A stretch of 64,000 nucleotides of DNA, from the NCBI GenBank assembly GCA_963170055.1, contig CAUJGJ010000441.1, positions 216,001 to 280,000 on the forward strand, given 5' to 3'. Numbering within the stretch: the stretch's first letter is position 1; every line of letters starts with the position of its first letter. Shown in pieces: positions 47,838 through 61,246 of this stretch. The position numbers and the translations under genes are program-made. The notes under the pieces are model-generated. The model was not told the DNA's origin and made no database searches. It saw only the letters and a list, made by a program, of their open reading frames with translations. This DNA comes from Halisarca cf. caerulea (lineage: Eukaryota > Porifera > Demospongiae > Chondrillida > Halisarcidae).

Positions 47838-48200
47838 AATTGCTAGTGTCACTGACAAGATTGTCAACAACCTAGTCACAACCTAGTCACAACCTAGTCA
47901 CAACCTAGTCACAACCTTGTTACAACCTTGTTACACCCTTGTTATAACCTAGTCACAACCTTGTTACAAACTTGTTGACTATCTGATGACATGCTTATAG
48001 CAACCTTGTAACAACCTTGTAACGACATTGTATACAACCTTGTAACATGTTTGTTGACAACCTTGTTTTGGGTTGTCACAGTTTCAATTCCATAGTTGTT
48101 AAAAGCTTACCGACAAGGTTGTAACAAGGTTGTAACAAGGTAGTAAGAAGGTTGTTGACTGCTTGTTACAAGCTTGTAACAACCTTGTCATTTTCGTGTG
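47838..48200. repeat. Foldback repeat of ACAACCTTGT units
   Basis: Left half consists of ACAACCTAGTC / ACAACCTTGTTAC units; right half consists of complementary GACAAGGTTGTAACAAGG units, so a single strand would fold into a long hairpin. The vocabulary (GACAAGCTTGT, ACAACCTTGTCATTTTCGTG) matches the edges of the minisatellite at about 30970-31560. Confidence 0.75.
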
Positions 48201-51121
48201 GGATTGCCCAATATTCCTAATAATAGGCACAGATGGTAATAGTTATTCACCAATATTTTATATGGTGACGATAAATGAGTCCTCTTGATCGTGCTCATTG
48301 ACACCGCCATTTTCTATCATGACGTCACTGTTATAACTTTCTTTTGGAGGGCAGTGTATAACGCTCGTGACCACATACTGGATTGGAAAAGGAAGTAACA
48401 TTTAGTATTACATTTATATTGTTGTATACGAAGTATTCTTTGTTATGGTTAATTGATTAATGGGCTGCTGCAAGAAACCTGAAAGTGTGTCAAAAAGTGT
48501 CATTTCCAAAGTGCACAAGTCGCTGTTAGGCTTTAGCCAATTATGTGCACATAATTTCATGAATAATAGGTACCTCTGTGAATCAGGAAAAATTCACAAA
48601 TAATAGGGAGCATTCTAAAATTTGTAACGCAAAATGGCCAATCATCTCAAAATGGAATGAGTTCCTTACCCCCTTTAAATGGCTGTTTCATTTCACAGTA
48701 GGAAGTATCCCCTTAAGAATGTATAAGACAGGTTATAATCCTCCATAAAAAATATTTACAACCAAAAAATCTGTTTTTTCACCCTTCAAACACCAAAAGT
48801 TTTGCATAAATGGTTAACTTGCGAAAAACTGCTTGATTGTAGCACTATGCCCAGAATGATTTTTACAAACTGAAACATCTTAACACTTCATCGAAGTAGG
48901 ATTTGATGAGATTCAAAGGCATCTAGAAGTCCGGCGAAGCGACTTCATCTTCTCCTTCAAGAAAACTGCCATTTTCCGGATGTTTCATGAATATGTTTAT
49001 AGGCACAACATCACATAAGTCGCCTTCCTTCCCATTGTGTTGATATGTGTAATTTGTGACGTCATTTAAAAGAAGCTCAATGACGCATTGATAACACCTG
49101 CTAATTGATGACGTAGAAAACAAGCCCCGCCCACAATCGGAACAAGCAACAGACGGTTAGAAACACCCTGTGAATTGCATGCAAACACCAAACTAGTATT
49201 AATTGAAAGACCAGGCAGTGGTATGCGCCTTCCACAGAGTATGGTCAGTATCAAATGCTTTGCATGATATTTACAGAGGTACAATTCAAACAGACGTATG
49301 CGGACAATCACACCCCTTCCATATCATGGATTATGCACAAATTTGAACTTGGCACATGGATGCAGCAGAGTACTTGTGTCCACCCATCAGGTAATACTGA
49401 GAGTTGAAGGGAGCAGATCACTGCATTAATAAAATATCAAGCAAGTATACACAAACTGCGTATCTCAGCAGCAAGAAGAAAACTGTGCATTCATGCAGAC
49501 AATCCTCCAGTCAACCTCATCCAACAAGCATGAAGAGCATATGTGGACATCACTCCATACACTAATAACATTGGAAGCTTACATGCAAAACGATTCGGGA
49601 ACAAAAAATTGTAAAACTAAAAAAATAAACACGGGGTTCACCTGCTCCTGCATTGCAGCAAGTGATCTAGAGGCAGACAAGTCCTAGCAGCGAAGAAATT
49701 TCGGAACGCAAACCAGGCCTTACAAACAAAGAGGAACAACACTACAGTGTCTACACTACTACACTACAAAAGAATAGGAATGTTCCTGAATTTTCCAGCT
49801 TCCTGAAATTACCTGCATTTACCTTGCATACCTTTGTCAACAACGGAAGCCTTAAGCCGGCTCAAGTTGATGTTTACTCACTCTTTAGCCAGTATGAGCT
49901 TCCTTACAGAACAGCCGTAGGCACTTTGCAGTAATTTTCTTCTTGAAATCTTCCTGAGGATGATGATATCCGAGAACACTCCTCACAGAACATGATTACC
50001 AAGCGGGTCTTCAAATCGTCAACAAAGCGATCGATATTTGCAGATATGCTATGAAACCCGAAAGAATTGTAGAGAGATGTACAGGGTCACAAGGAAAGAA
50101 TGTAGAGAATGCTGCTCCTTTCGATCAGCTGTGTTCTGAAAAGCCGTAAGTCATATATCAACGTAACACGAGTTTGTTTACTCGCACTTCCGTTTCCAAT
50201 CCAGTACCTAGGGCATCGTACTGCATGTGGCAAGCTAGTCTCATTCCCAGCCCAACTTCCGCCCTCCATTTTGTTACGGTCAAGAAGGTACAAATTATGT
50301 ATGAATTATTATAATATTATGATTTAAAATACTGGAATGTATTCACTTTGCCAGAAAATTATTGTTACATATCTGATACATGTACTACAGAATTAACAAT
50401 TAATATTGATAGCTTTGTATAGTATGATTTTGCCTGTGTACGAAGGGTGGTCCAGTATCCAATAATAATAATAATATACGCATTCTCATAGTTGAATTTA
50501 TTGCATGCTGAATGCAATTTAATGAATCAATGAAAGTTTAAGTTGAAGAATGGATATAATATACTGCCTGTGTATACTATCCACTTTGACAGGACCAAAA
50601 GCAATGAGTATGCCACAGTCTACACTGCTGTTCTTCCTTGCTTGGGCAATGGTTGAAGTTGTGCCAACTATGTGAGTAGTGCTGGTAAGGTTGGTATCTT
50701 GATGAACAGCGACAGTAGGTTTCATAGCATCTACCACTTCGCCAACTGAGGAGACAGGACCACAATGGTTAAAAACAATGAATATCTTTAAATTTAAATA
50801 AGAGGTCTTGATATCTAGATTAAAAACAAAGTCAACAAATATCTTTAAAATAAGATATAGGTTCTCATATCTACCTGTAGCCTTAATTGAATCAAAATTG
50901 GTAACAGTAATACTTATATATATTTGTAAACAAATAAAAATAATTCTGGTAAAAGAAACGTGGGGCTGCCGCCCCTCTTCCCTAATACAAGGTTTTATCT
51001 CTGTAACAATGGTATTGGGTTTACGAAGAAGTTGCAGAGATAAACCACTGCTTGATTAAGTGTTCTTCTCCTTCATCAGCCATTCTTATTCGCCATATAT
51101 ATATATATATATATATATATA
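48201..51121. other. No recognised gene
   Basis: About 2.9 kb with only short ORFs (all under 85 codons), none with domain or splice support. A (TA)n tract ends the region (about 51096-51120). Confidence 0.4.
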
Positions 51122-51456
51122 CAGTGCAACCTCTCATATCCGGGCAGTTTGGGACCAAGGGGGGCCCGTAATTGTGAAAGTGCCCGTAAGTATGAATCCT
51201 CTACTACCTGTGTAGACTTTGAGACATTACACACTTTAAATATTCTTTTTTCTTTAATTTCCTTTAAGCAGTACAAGTGGATGCTTTCTACCAGTCATTT
51301 TACCTGATTCTACACATGCACACACACCACATGGTGCAGCTATAGATCCATAATGTAGTCCACATTAGCACTGATAATAGGAGTACATGCATGAAACACT
51401 GCCCGGTTGAGTGAGGTGCCCGTAACTACGGGGGCCGGATATGCGAGGTTCTACTG
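51122..51456. mobile_element. Pogo-like short element with CAGTGCAACCTCTC ends
   Basis: CAGTGCAACCTCTCATATCCGG at the left and CCGGATATGCGAGGTTCTACTG at the right are inverted; TA flanks both ends. CAGT-G/C-AACCTC termini are typical of Tigger/pogo short elements. Internal CCCGTAA words form a secondary hairpin. Confidence 0.8.
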
Positions 51457-51711
51457 TATATATATATATGAACAGAGCATTACACTTCTGGAACTCGCAA
51501 TGAACATATTATAGTGAAGTAAAGGGTGCTAGAATATAACTAACATTTGTGCCTGATGAACAGTAGAGGATCCCTCATAAATCCGCAGGATTATACAGTT
51601 ATTAGGTTCATTAGGGCATATTAAAAAATATAATCAACACATAATAATAAGTAGCATAATATGTGGCCGAGTGTAAGTGATTTGTTGAAACGTATAATGA
51701 ACACGTGTTTG

Positions 51712-52017
<306 letters not shown>

Positions 52018-52146
52018 ATCTGTGCACGTGCATGTGCACATGTACCTGGTACTAAACACAAAACTCTCCAACATGACATCAGAATGTGCTGTAAACATAA
52101 GAGAGCTGGTTCACAATCACTTAAATGAATCCCACAATAACAGGAG

Positions 52147-53451
52147 TTACCTGCATGTCGACCGCAATCGTACACAGGACTGTTGAGTAGACATCTGACC
52201 ACATTTCAGGGGCTTGGGTTGAGGTAGGGGCAGCTGTACGCAGATACATGTTTCAGAAACCAATCGTTCATTGTATCCACATGACCTTCTACATTCACAA
52301 CCACAGGTATTCCAATTGTATGCGAATCCTGAAGGACATGTAGAATACCGGCAAAGGCAGCCACAGGTTACAGGATTATAGTACATGCCCTTTGGACATG
52401 CAGTATGGTGTGGACATTGACATCTGCAGCTCGTCTTGTTTAAGACCTTTCGACCTATGCAGGGTATCTTTGGGCAAATACACTGGCAAGAATGACTATC
52501 ATAGATCATAGCTGAAGTACACGTGGGCGGTCTTGAAGGACAGGTGCATTTACATGTAGATGGATCCCTTATCTGTCCTTTGGGGCATTGTTGTGCAAAG
52601 GACGGATTGAAGCGATTGCACTCACAGTCACAGGAAAACATGTTGAAAACTTTGTGATAGTCATACCAACATTCCTTCATTTTCTGCTGCCACACATTCT
52701 CGTGAATTTTAGCAGTACATTCACAATGGCATGTCTTGGGATTCCTGGAGAATCCCGTTGGACATTTTGATGTGTCAGCACATTCACATGTGCAATTCAC
52801 TGGATTAAGAACACTTCCTTCACAGCACAACGTTTCTGGGCATGGTTGTGGCAAGGGTGATGATGATGGAGAGGGTGATTGTGATGGAGAGGGCAATGGT
52901 GATGGAAAGGATGATAGGGAAGAAGGTGATAGTGATGGTGATGGTAAAGGTGATGATGAGGGAGAGGGTGAAGGTGATGGAGAAGGTGAAGGTGATGGTG
53001 ATGGAGAATGCAGTGATGGAGGGGGTGATGAGGAAGGAGAAGGTGATGGTGATGGAGAGGGTGATGGTGATGGAGAAAGTGAAGGTGAAGGTGATGGTGA
53101 TAGAGAGGGCAAAGGTAATGGAGAAGGCAAAGGTGATGGTGATGGAGGGGGTGATGGGGAAGGAGAATGTGATGGTGATGAAGAGGGTAATGGAGAAAGA
53201 GATGGTGATGGTAATGAAGAGAGTGACTGTGATGGAGGGGGTGATAGTGATGGGGAAGGAGAGAGAGATGGTGATGGTGATGGAGAAGGTGATGGAGAGG
53301 GTGATAGAAAGGGTGATGGTGATGGGTAAGGAGATGGTGGAAGTGATGGTCTGGGTGATAGAGGGGGTGATGAGGAAGGAGAGAGTGATGGGGTTGGTGA
53401 TAAAGGCAGTGCAAGAGAAGATACTAGAGATTCTGTCTGAATTCCACAGCC
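52147..53451 (-). CDS. Secreted CXCXC-repeat protein with long Ser-Pro linker (3' exon; VEGF-like C terminus candidate)
   Basis: A single minus-strand exon of 434 codons starting at an acceptor (AAATAG|GGCTGTGG) with phase 0. It begins GCGIQTES, followed by about 190 residues of degenerate Ser-Pro repeats, then eight CxCxC modules (CTCEC, CHCEC, CDCEC, CKCTC, CQCIC, CRCQC, CGCLC, CGCEC) with CPxGxxxNPxTC spacing, and stops after RLRSTCR. CXCXC (Balbiani-ring type) repeats occur at the C terminus of VEGF-C/D-like and other secreted proteins. The growth-factor domain, if any, would be in upstream exons (above 53451), which were not identified. Extracellular location is inferred from the Cys pattern. 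Confidence 0.65.
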   Translation of the reverse strand, partial: GCGIQTESLVSSLALPLSPTPSLSPSSSPPLSPRPSLPPSPYPSPSPFLSPSPSPSPSPSPSLSPSPSLSPPPSQSLSSLPSPSLSPLPSSSPSHSPSPSPPPSPSPLPSPLPLPSLSPSPSPSLSPSPSPSPSPSPSPSSSPPPSLHSPSPSPSPSPSPSPSPSSSPLPSPSLSPSSLSSFPSPLPSPSQSPSPSSSPLPQPCPETLCCEGSVLNPVNCTCECADTSKCPTGFSRNPKTCHCECTAKIHENVWQQKMKECWYDYHKVFNMFSCDCECNRFNPSFAQQCPKGQIRDPSTCKCTCPSRPPTCTSAMIYDSHSCQCICPKIPCIGRKVLNKTSCRCQCPHHTACPKGMYYNPVTCGCLCRYSTCPSGFAYNWNTCGCECRRSCGYNERLVSETCICVQLPLPQPKPLKCGQMSTQQSCVRLRSTCR

Positions 53452-53867
53452 CTATTTCACAAGAAATAAGATAAGACAATAAGCAAGTTTATCCTGCTTT
53501 GATAAACATGTAAGCCAATGATGTTCCCCAATGACATGCGGGCTATAATGTTTTCATGTGTGTGTAGGGTGCATGTATGTGCTTTTATACACATGACAAC
53601 TTTGGACACATGCTAAGACATTGAATTTATTGACCTCACAAAGATTTAACTCCAAGGAGCCTCTCATAGAATGCCTTTTAAGTGGCTGTGTGTCATCATC
53701 ATTCCATGCATAGATAATGCTTTGATTCTAGGGAATAAATGTAAAACAAAATGCTCATGTTTTGTGCATATTGTTAAGGATGTGGGAATGGGGTGTAACT
53801 GAGGTACGTGTATAATATTATCAGAATCCTATTTCTCTATTGTGTGTTGACGATATGTTAATTGTAT

Positions 53868-53997
<130 letters not shown>

Positions 53998-55255
53998 TGT
54001 ATGCGTGCATGTGTGAGTGCTTGTGCTTCGTGTGTGCATACCTGCTATACGTGAGTACATGAGTGTCTTATGAGAGGAGTCTCCCATGGAGAGAGTGCTA
54101 GTTTCTTATGTTAACCAAAAAGGGAGTGCAGTATTCCTTGTTATTATCTGGAGAGTCCAAGATTGTTGCTAGGTTGTCTGGGAATTTTTACAGATTAAAA
54201 TTACTGCTTTATGTCAGTGTCTAAATAGTTAACAAGATATTTATACATATCATTATGATACGTATTACACTTATAAGATAACAGTGTTGGTGTTACAAGT
54301 AATGTCTCTGAAAGTTTATTTTCTACTAAGGATCCTCTCTTAGTAGAAAACAAACCTTTACTGTTAAAGTACGTTTTCTTCTGAATCATATAATTCGCCA
54401 AATTCACCATCATGGTAGGGGATTGGGGTTAGGCATCTTACTGTAGTGGCGGTGAGGTTAGTGAGGTCTGGAGGCCCTATGTAGGCATGAGAGCTCATTG
54501 GGCAAATCAGCCGTAAGGAACCTAGAAGAACAATAAGCTACTAGAGCACCTATTTACTCTAATTTTTCTTCTGAATCATCTCTTTGCCAGTAATAGCATT
54601 CGTGATTTTTGTCCATAGTTAGATCTATGTCAAAGTAGTGAGTGTCCGAATTTTTAATGGTTGAAAAAATGTGCCATATCTTTGTTTGTCTGCACAAACA
54701 AATGAATTTTTAGTAGCATGAATGAACTCAGTGACTGCCCAGCCCACTAACGTAAAAGAATCTTACACCCAAGTGCCCTTACAGAATGTCACAGGATGTA
54801 TCAGTACACATTGGGTATCATTTTGCAGAGCATACATAGGACTACAAACTGGTACTAAATACAACTGTAAGTACGTAACCATGTGTGTGTGAAAATTGTC
54901 CTTCGCTACGTCTCAAACGTATTTGCGATTTTTTTCAGCAGTTTCGGAAGAAGGAAGAGGCTTATGTATGTGGGACATGTCTGCACTAATTCAGAGATGT
55001 GGAAATTTTGGTCTGTTCTCAACTTGTACAAGCTTCTGAGCAGTAAACGTAAACATAAAATTTCTAGCTATTGTGACTTGTAAGAGGAGTAAAGGTTATA
55101 ACATAACAGGTTATTTTTTATACTGGCCAACCATTTTCAAGCTAGTCTCCACGGTAGTTAAAGAAATTCTTCGACATGCTAGATCGATTTGGATAAGTTT
55201 TATCTTTGGACAGATAACACATGGTACAATTTTCATCAACAATCATTTAGTTGTA
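53998..55255. other. No recognised gene
   Basis: Short ORFs only. The part at about 54955-55050 resembles 24780-24890 (diverged interspersed repeat). Confidence 0.4.
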
Positions 55256-55284
55256 CAACGTTTCGCCCACTTGGGCTTCTTCAG
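55256..55284 (-). ncRNA. Degenerate hammerhead-like motif (Penelope terminus relic)
   Basis: On the minus strand: CTGAAGA, a GCCC/GGGC stem with AAGT loop, GAAAC and GTTG. Same layout as 26489-26517 but the conserved CTGANGA carries A where U/C is expected, so catalysis is doubtful. No Penelope coding sequence lies beside it. Confidence 0.4.
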
Positions 55285-56288
55285 GTACACACAACTTAAA
55301 ACTAAAAAAATGATTTGAGTTTCCACTGTGTCTGGCTTTTTCACTGTTTTCATAACATTTCTGGAGAATTTGTAAACAAAGTTTGTGCCAAGATTGACCT
55401 AATTTCGGCTGCAGTTTTCTCTTTGGTGTACCAATAACAAACCAGGGACCCAGAAAAGTAGCATTTTTGAATGTAATATTGCTATTGGCTGACCTGTGGA
55501 GGCAACTAATTTGTTACCCTTACTTTGTTTATGCCTCAAAAACAGGTATATTTTGGATACCAATAAAAATAATTGCCATTATAAAATAACCTGTTTGATC
55601 AGACTTATCAACTCTTCCCATGTAGGAGTTGTACATCTACACTGCAATGGGAATTGGGACATCTTGACCCTGTCTTAAGTTCTGTAGTGCATCCTTCAAC
55701 AATGTGACTTAGTAATTGTTTCGCTATAGCGATTTATGTGAAAAGATAGACTTAGAGTATTCCCCTATGTTGCACCTAAAGCGTTTCACTTTTTAGTAGG
55801 TGTTAGGCAAACCATTATGTGCTTCTTCGTGAATAAACCAGATCTTTTAAAATGGTAATTCTAAAAACAATTTTATGCCTCTACCTACATGTTAAGCCCT
55901 CGTTTGATGCTCTGAAACTTCTACAAATTCACAACAAAGGCTGTAGAAAGGACCAAAATTTTCTCATGTGCCAATTAGCACCGACATGTCCCTCAGGAGG
56001 TTGAACGAAGCGGCATTCAACCATCAAACCTTCCACATCACCTATATGCCACCGCATGTACGACTTGTCCAGAATATCAGCCTGAATCACGAGATAACTG
56101 TGAGATTAATAACTTTAAGTTGAAGGCGAAGAAAAATAACATATTATCACTATTCAAACTGGAAAGCACTATCATAACAAATCTAGACATGTCTCACTGC
56201 ATAATTTTATATCACTGTGCAGCTTATTATGTCTGCTACATTTGTTTCTAGTTGTTTCTAGTGTTGTGTGATTAAATCGATTATTAGA

Positions 56289-56552
56289 TTAATCGATCTG
56301 TGACAAGTTGTAATCGTTGTAATCGATTGTCATGAGAAATCGACAATCACTTGAACAACACAGATCATGGATAAAAGTATAGAAGAACTGACACTGAGCA
56401 CGTGCAGTTAGATAGTGCTGAGATCGAGTGTGGAAAATGGCTGAAGAACCTGAGGACCTGCTAGCAACAGCTAATTTAAAGCCTCTCAAAAACAACACCA
56501 GTAACATAATCACTGCTAAGAGAACACTTCTAGTCACCGAAACTGCATCCAT
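56289..56552 (-). CDS. Short ORF with a signal-peptide-like N terminus
   Basis: From a true ATG at 56552 the first 30 residues are MDAVSVTR, then SVLLAVIMLLVLFL and a short basic/small-residue stretch (KLAVAS): a good hydrophobic signal or anchor segment. It lies about 3.1 kb upstream of the CXCXC exon on the same strand and could be its first exon, but no connecting exons or clear donor were found. Confidence 0.25.
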   Translation of the reverse strand: MDAVSVTRSVLLAVIMLLVLFLRGFKLAVASRSSGSSAIFHTRSQHYLTARAQCQFFYTFIHDLCCSSDCRFLMTIDYNDYNLSQID

Positions 56553-59500
56553 CTTTCCATCATATCTTAATTTGATACTGTATTTTTAGGATTTTAGCTT
56601 TTCTTTTAGTTTGATCACCTACAGCTTTTGGGCAGATTAATCGAAGCATTGTGATTACTTTCAATGTTAATTAGTAATAATCGGCAATGCTGATTTTTCC
56701 ATTAATCACACAACACTAGTTGCTTCGCTAACTGTCAGTATGCCAAAGCAGACAAACAGCTCTAGGTATAATCACTTTTTAGTTGTTTTGTTATTTTTGA
56801 ACTTTGATCATTACTTGGAATTTCAGTTCATAGGATCAAAAAAATGAAATATATCGGTACTGAGCTTAGAAGTGGGGTGTCCAAGGATGCCCCAGCTGCC
56901 CCTATTCCACTGCCACTGTCTAGTGCAAGTACTGTGCTTTGCATACATCTTGGTAATCTGGTAACTGAAGGAGGTCATCCTTTCTTGTTAGCAGCCCATA
57001 TTGCTTATCTCAAGGACAATGGGCTTGCTTAACAGCAATTGGAAGCAGCAACAACATTATGTGGTTTCCTTTGAAGGAGAGGTTTGCCAGGGTTCTATCT
57101 AGGATTAAAATTTTGTGAGGGAAGCTTGAGTATTACAGTGAATGATTGCCGTGCAAGATATGCACATGGATTTGATGCATGTATTGTATGTATATAGCAG
57201 GATGATGGAGGAGTGGGTGGGATAATTACAAAGCATAGTAGGGGGTGTCAGGTACATGTATGTATATGTGGTATCCTAGACATCTATAAAACACAATGTC
57301 ATGCAGTGCAGTGATAATAGAGGTAGATATTGTTATTGAGTGCAGAGGTATATATACGTATGAAACTAGAGGGCTCTGGGGGCATGATCCCCTTCCTCCC
57401 CTTTAATTTTTCTGAATCATGACTTGAAACAAATGTGTATTATATTGCTGTTAAAATTCATGCATGGACACTTGGTCTAAGAGGATATTATATGAGAACT
57501 GTATTAAATTGAATAAAACCACAGAAAACGTATATACCTAATATAGAAAAAATATAATAAACTTAACCTTTGTCATACTACAATTCACCAGTCAGCTTCA
57601 AAACATCACTGTAAATGTGCATGCATGCTGACAGTGTATCAGGCCTGTACGAAGCATTTCAAAAGTGGAGCGAACACATTCACTCCATTTGTGCGAATAC
57701 AGCTAGTACTATATATATACATGATTCAAATCATACAATCATCAAAAACATACATAATCAGTCAAAATTGGCAGCTTTCCCAGTTGCATGTAGGCCGGGG
57801 GTTCAGTGTAGTGTCCCTTGGCTAAAGCCTTCACCTGATTAAATGAGCTTTTTCTAAATTCCTATCCTATTGTTATTCATCAGATTTAGTTTATCTGTTT
57901 ATTATTTTTGCACCATTTTGAAAATGGTGTGTCTGTGATTACGTGAAGATACTAGTTTGATGTGGTATTTTTATCCGATGATTCACAGTCAGAATGTTTT
58001 GAGATCAAAATTAAGGGATACACTATGACTCCGATATCCACTAACGAAATCATTGGTAACAGTCAAAAAAATTTTCCCTTCCTGCCACCCTGTGAACACT
58101 ATGTTTATATATATAGAAAAAGGTAAACTTCAAGTCACTGCAAATATATCACACACATGTTATGTCTGATTGGGACATAAATGGGACATAAAATATAATG
58201 GCGGACTTTCGCCTTGTTCTCTTTTGGAAAGAAATGTACAGTTGTAAGCGACACTTGGACTAACGCCTGACAATGTTTATTTTGTAACTGATACAGATCC
58301 GAGCCTATCCTATATTGTCATTCGACAGCATCTGCTACCCAACAAATAAGAAAAATGAGCACACAAGGAAATTTCAACCAAAATTCAGGTTGGAAATATG
58401 CTAGTTTTTAATTCAAAACTTTTACCGATTATTCCTAAAGGATCAAACCCTCAGAATTCAAAAATGAATCTTCGCATGCTGCTCTGTTTGTTTCATGTCC
58501 AGTGTTTTGTAGCCGCACAGGTGATTTTTCAGTTTTCTTGTAAATCATATTGAATATTGAAGCTGTGGAATAGAGCAGCAATCTTTTTTTTTGATTTAGT
58601 AAGTTTACACTTTGTTGCACATTTTGAGCCTACTTTTGTATGCAAAACTCCTGATTTTCTCCAACTAGAATTTGCGGTCTTCGTTCTTATCATGTAAGAC
58701 TGACAAAAAGTCCATAAAGATGATCTTTTAAATACTGGATAAGCCTCTATTCTACTCTGATGCAAAGTACATATGCCCTTTCTTTTGTATAAGAATATTT
58801 CGGCACTGTATATCTTGTTCTGCCAAAAATCAAGGGGGGTTGTTTTAGTGCTTGGATAACATCTGCCGTTTTGTCTAAGTCCAAATTGGACATAACATAC
58901 CTGCGATACATGTGCATAAATGCAAACAGTCTATAAATACCCAAGCAGAAACGGTCAACATATAAGAGAGCTTTAGCACAACGTTTTTACGTAACGCTAT
59001 GGATCAGTGTTAACGTTCACACGAATAACGGAAATTAATATTGGCATAGTGTTCTATAAGAAACTACATGACTACAGACGAAGAAATGCTTCTGGCGATT
59101 CTGGATTCAGACAGTGACTCGGATGTGGTAGAATTCATTCTCATTTCCGCACTACAAAAGCAGACCAAAAAGAAGCGATAAAACGTCATCTCGAGCCTGA
59201 AATCGCACCCGAGACTGCTTTCCTTGGGCCATAGACTCTTGGGCTGATGATAGGGTGTCCGTGAGATCCACCAAATTATTTATGGTAGTGTAGGTAGTGG
59301 CAGAAGTGAGTGACTGAGAGAATCGATATCAGAAATCACTGAGAGAATCAATATCAAACGGCAAAGAAAAACTGGGCTAAAAGTAACGTAGAAGACAACA
59401 GGGATGTAGCTTGACGAATGTAAACCACAGAAACAATGACTGGGCTAAAATCAAGCCTTAAATCTAAGTTGGCAGCTTCATCAGAGTAGTAAAACGACCC

Positions 59501-60945
59501 TATCGCAATCTTCACTTTACCGTGCTAACTAAACATTATTAGAACCTTTATTGCGTTTGAAACCTTATCAAAACCACAAAATTTTTGCAACTGCAACGTT
59601 ATTAGCTAATAGCGTAACATTTAACATTATGCTAATGCTCTCTACAACCATCTCGTGCATCCCTAAGATATTCAATGGTTATATACTGGTCTAAGGCAAC
59701 CCATCTAGCCTAACCTACTTGGTCTGTAATGGACGTTTTAAATCAACCGCAGTATATAAAACCATACAGTAATGGCCGTATTTTAGCATTTGCATGAGCT
59801 ACTGTTAACACATACTTCTAGACAAGCTTGTGAAATTGGTAAGTATATCATATCTCATATTTCGTTTTACTGGACTCACAGAGCAAACACAATATCGGAT
59901 TTAATAACAACTATTAAGTTATAGGAAAAAAACCTCCTATGACACGCAATTACATTATAATAGTTCCAGAATATTTGTCAATGAATGGCTACAGCATAAG
60001 GTTCAAACATGGAAGCAAGCAAGTCATGAGCCCCATTCCCATGGTAAACTGGACTTCAATGGATTGTGTGATAACATCATGCGCATGTTAACAGTTGCAT
60101 GCATTCCTTCTGGAAAGCAACTGAGCATATCTCAATTCACATAATTGATTGCATGTGAAGTCAAGTGATCAACACACTTTCCACGCCTGCCATTGTTGGA
60201 TAGCAATAGCTGCCATGGAAGGCTTCTATTGTGGCTGTAGAAGTAGGCGTGGGTGACATTGCTTATACTGCTTTGAAGTGATAGGTTACAATAGTACTTG
60301 CAGGAGAGCTACACTACAATTGACAGTAGAACTGCAATCATGACTAACCACAAGGAAAGACTCAATATAGGTACTACTACTAGTCTGAGAGATGATCCCT
60401 ATTAAAGTTGCTTCCAGTGGTATTACATGCGGTACATACTACATTACGTAGGGACAGAGCAGTGAGTGCCTACTATCCAGGAGTACTGAATAACGCAGGT
60501 ACTTGCTAACAGAGTTTGACTGTAATTGATAGCAAAAGGTACATAAATCAATGGAATCAAAATAATTCAGAGTGAACTTACCAAGGCCACAGCTAATTGG
60601 CTACTACATAGTTCCGAACAAACAACTTGAAGTATAAAAAAAGTATGCATGCTGTTCACACAGGTATATATTAAGTGGGTTGTGAGGAAACTAATGGGGT
60701 TCTATATACATCCCCGACAATCTATGCATGGGATTCAGGTTGGAATTCTATATTCATATCTCCTGTTACCATGGCAACTAGTGCATAATGGTGCATATCA
60801 CTAAAGTCCTCTGCCATGAGCTTTGATATGACCTGTGCAATATAGTTCATATCACACAGATCAAAGTTTAACAATCAATGCTAAAATTAACCTAATCAAT
60901 AAAATGTTAGCATTGCAACAAGAAAGCCATTATGAAGGGCTCAGT

Positions 60946-61067
60946 AACAAGTAATTCGAGTTAAAAACTCGTGGGGGCTGCCGCCCCACGCACTCGAATC
61001 ACTTGCAAAGCATTGGAGTGTAAGTGCACAGCTGAACATTCATTGAACATACTGTTTATTGTAACTG
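60946..61067. repeat. Interspersed repeat R1, copy 2
   Basis: Matches 18773-18894 in the same orientation. The palindrome CTCGTGGGGGCTGCC / GCCCCACG is more perfect here. Confidence 0.7.
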
Positions 61068-61171
61068 GACGATTGTTTTGAAAACAATTCCTATAACTCA
61101 TTCCTGCATAAATTCATACCTCTCTATTACTATTATATAAATTCTCTATTATAAGACTTTTCTTCAAATCC

Positions 61172-61242
<71 letters not shown>
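61172..61242. repeat. (TA)n microsatellite
   Basis: About 70 bp of pure TA repeats directly left of an inverted-repeat element. Confidence 0.95.
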
Positions 61243-61244
<2 letters not shown>

Positions 61245-61246
61245 GA

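Larger units (their letters stand above)
55285..61246. other. Largely unannotated region
   Basis: A diverged repeat (55320-55450, related to 28510-28690) lies at the left. An exon-like minus-strand stretch at about 55945-56103 (open frame containing DVEGLMVECRFVQPPEGHVG after an acceptor-like CACAG) and a plus-strand 37-codon ORF at about 59068-59181 starting MTTDEEMLLAILDSD are the only segments with protein-like composition. Neither could be tied to a gene. (The entries for 56289-56552 and 60946-61067 fall inside this span.). Confidence 0.3.

Noticed and set aside
52736..53479. Glu/Asp/Gly-rich and His-rich ORFs opposite or shifted relative to the CXCXC exon
   Set aside because: Shadow frames of the Ser-Pro hexamer repeat; only the frame leading into the CXCXC modules continues into a structured domain.
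55945..56103. Exon-like open frame (minus) considered as the PDGF domain of the CXCXC protein
   Set aside because: It has a single Cys and none of the cystine-knot spacing, so it cannot be that domain; identity is unknown.
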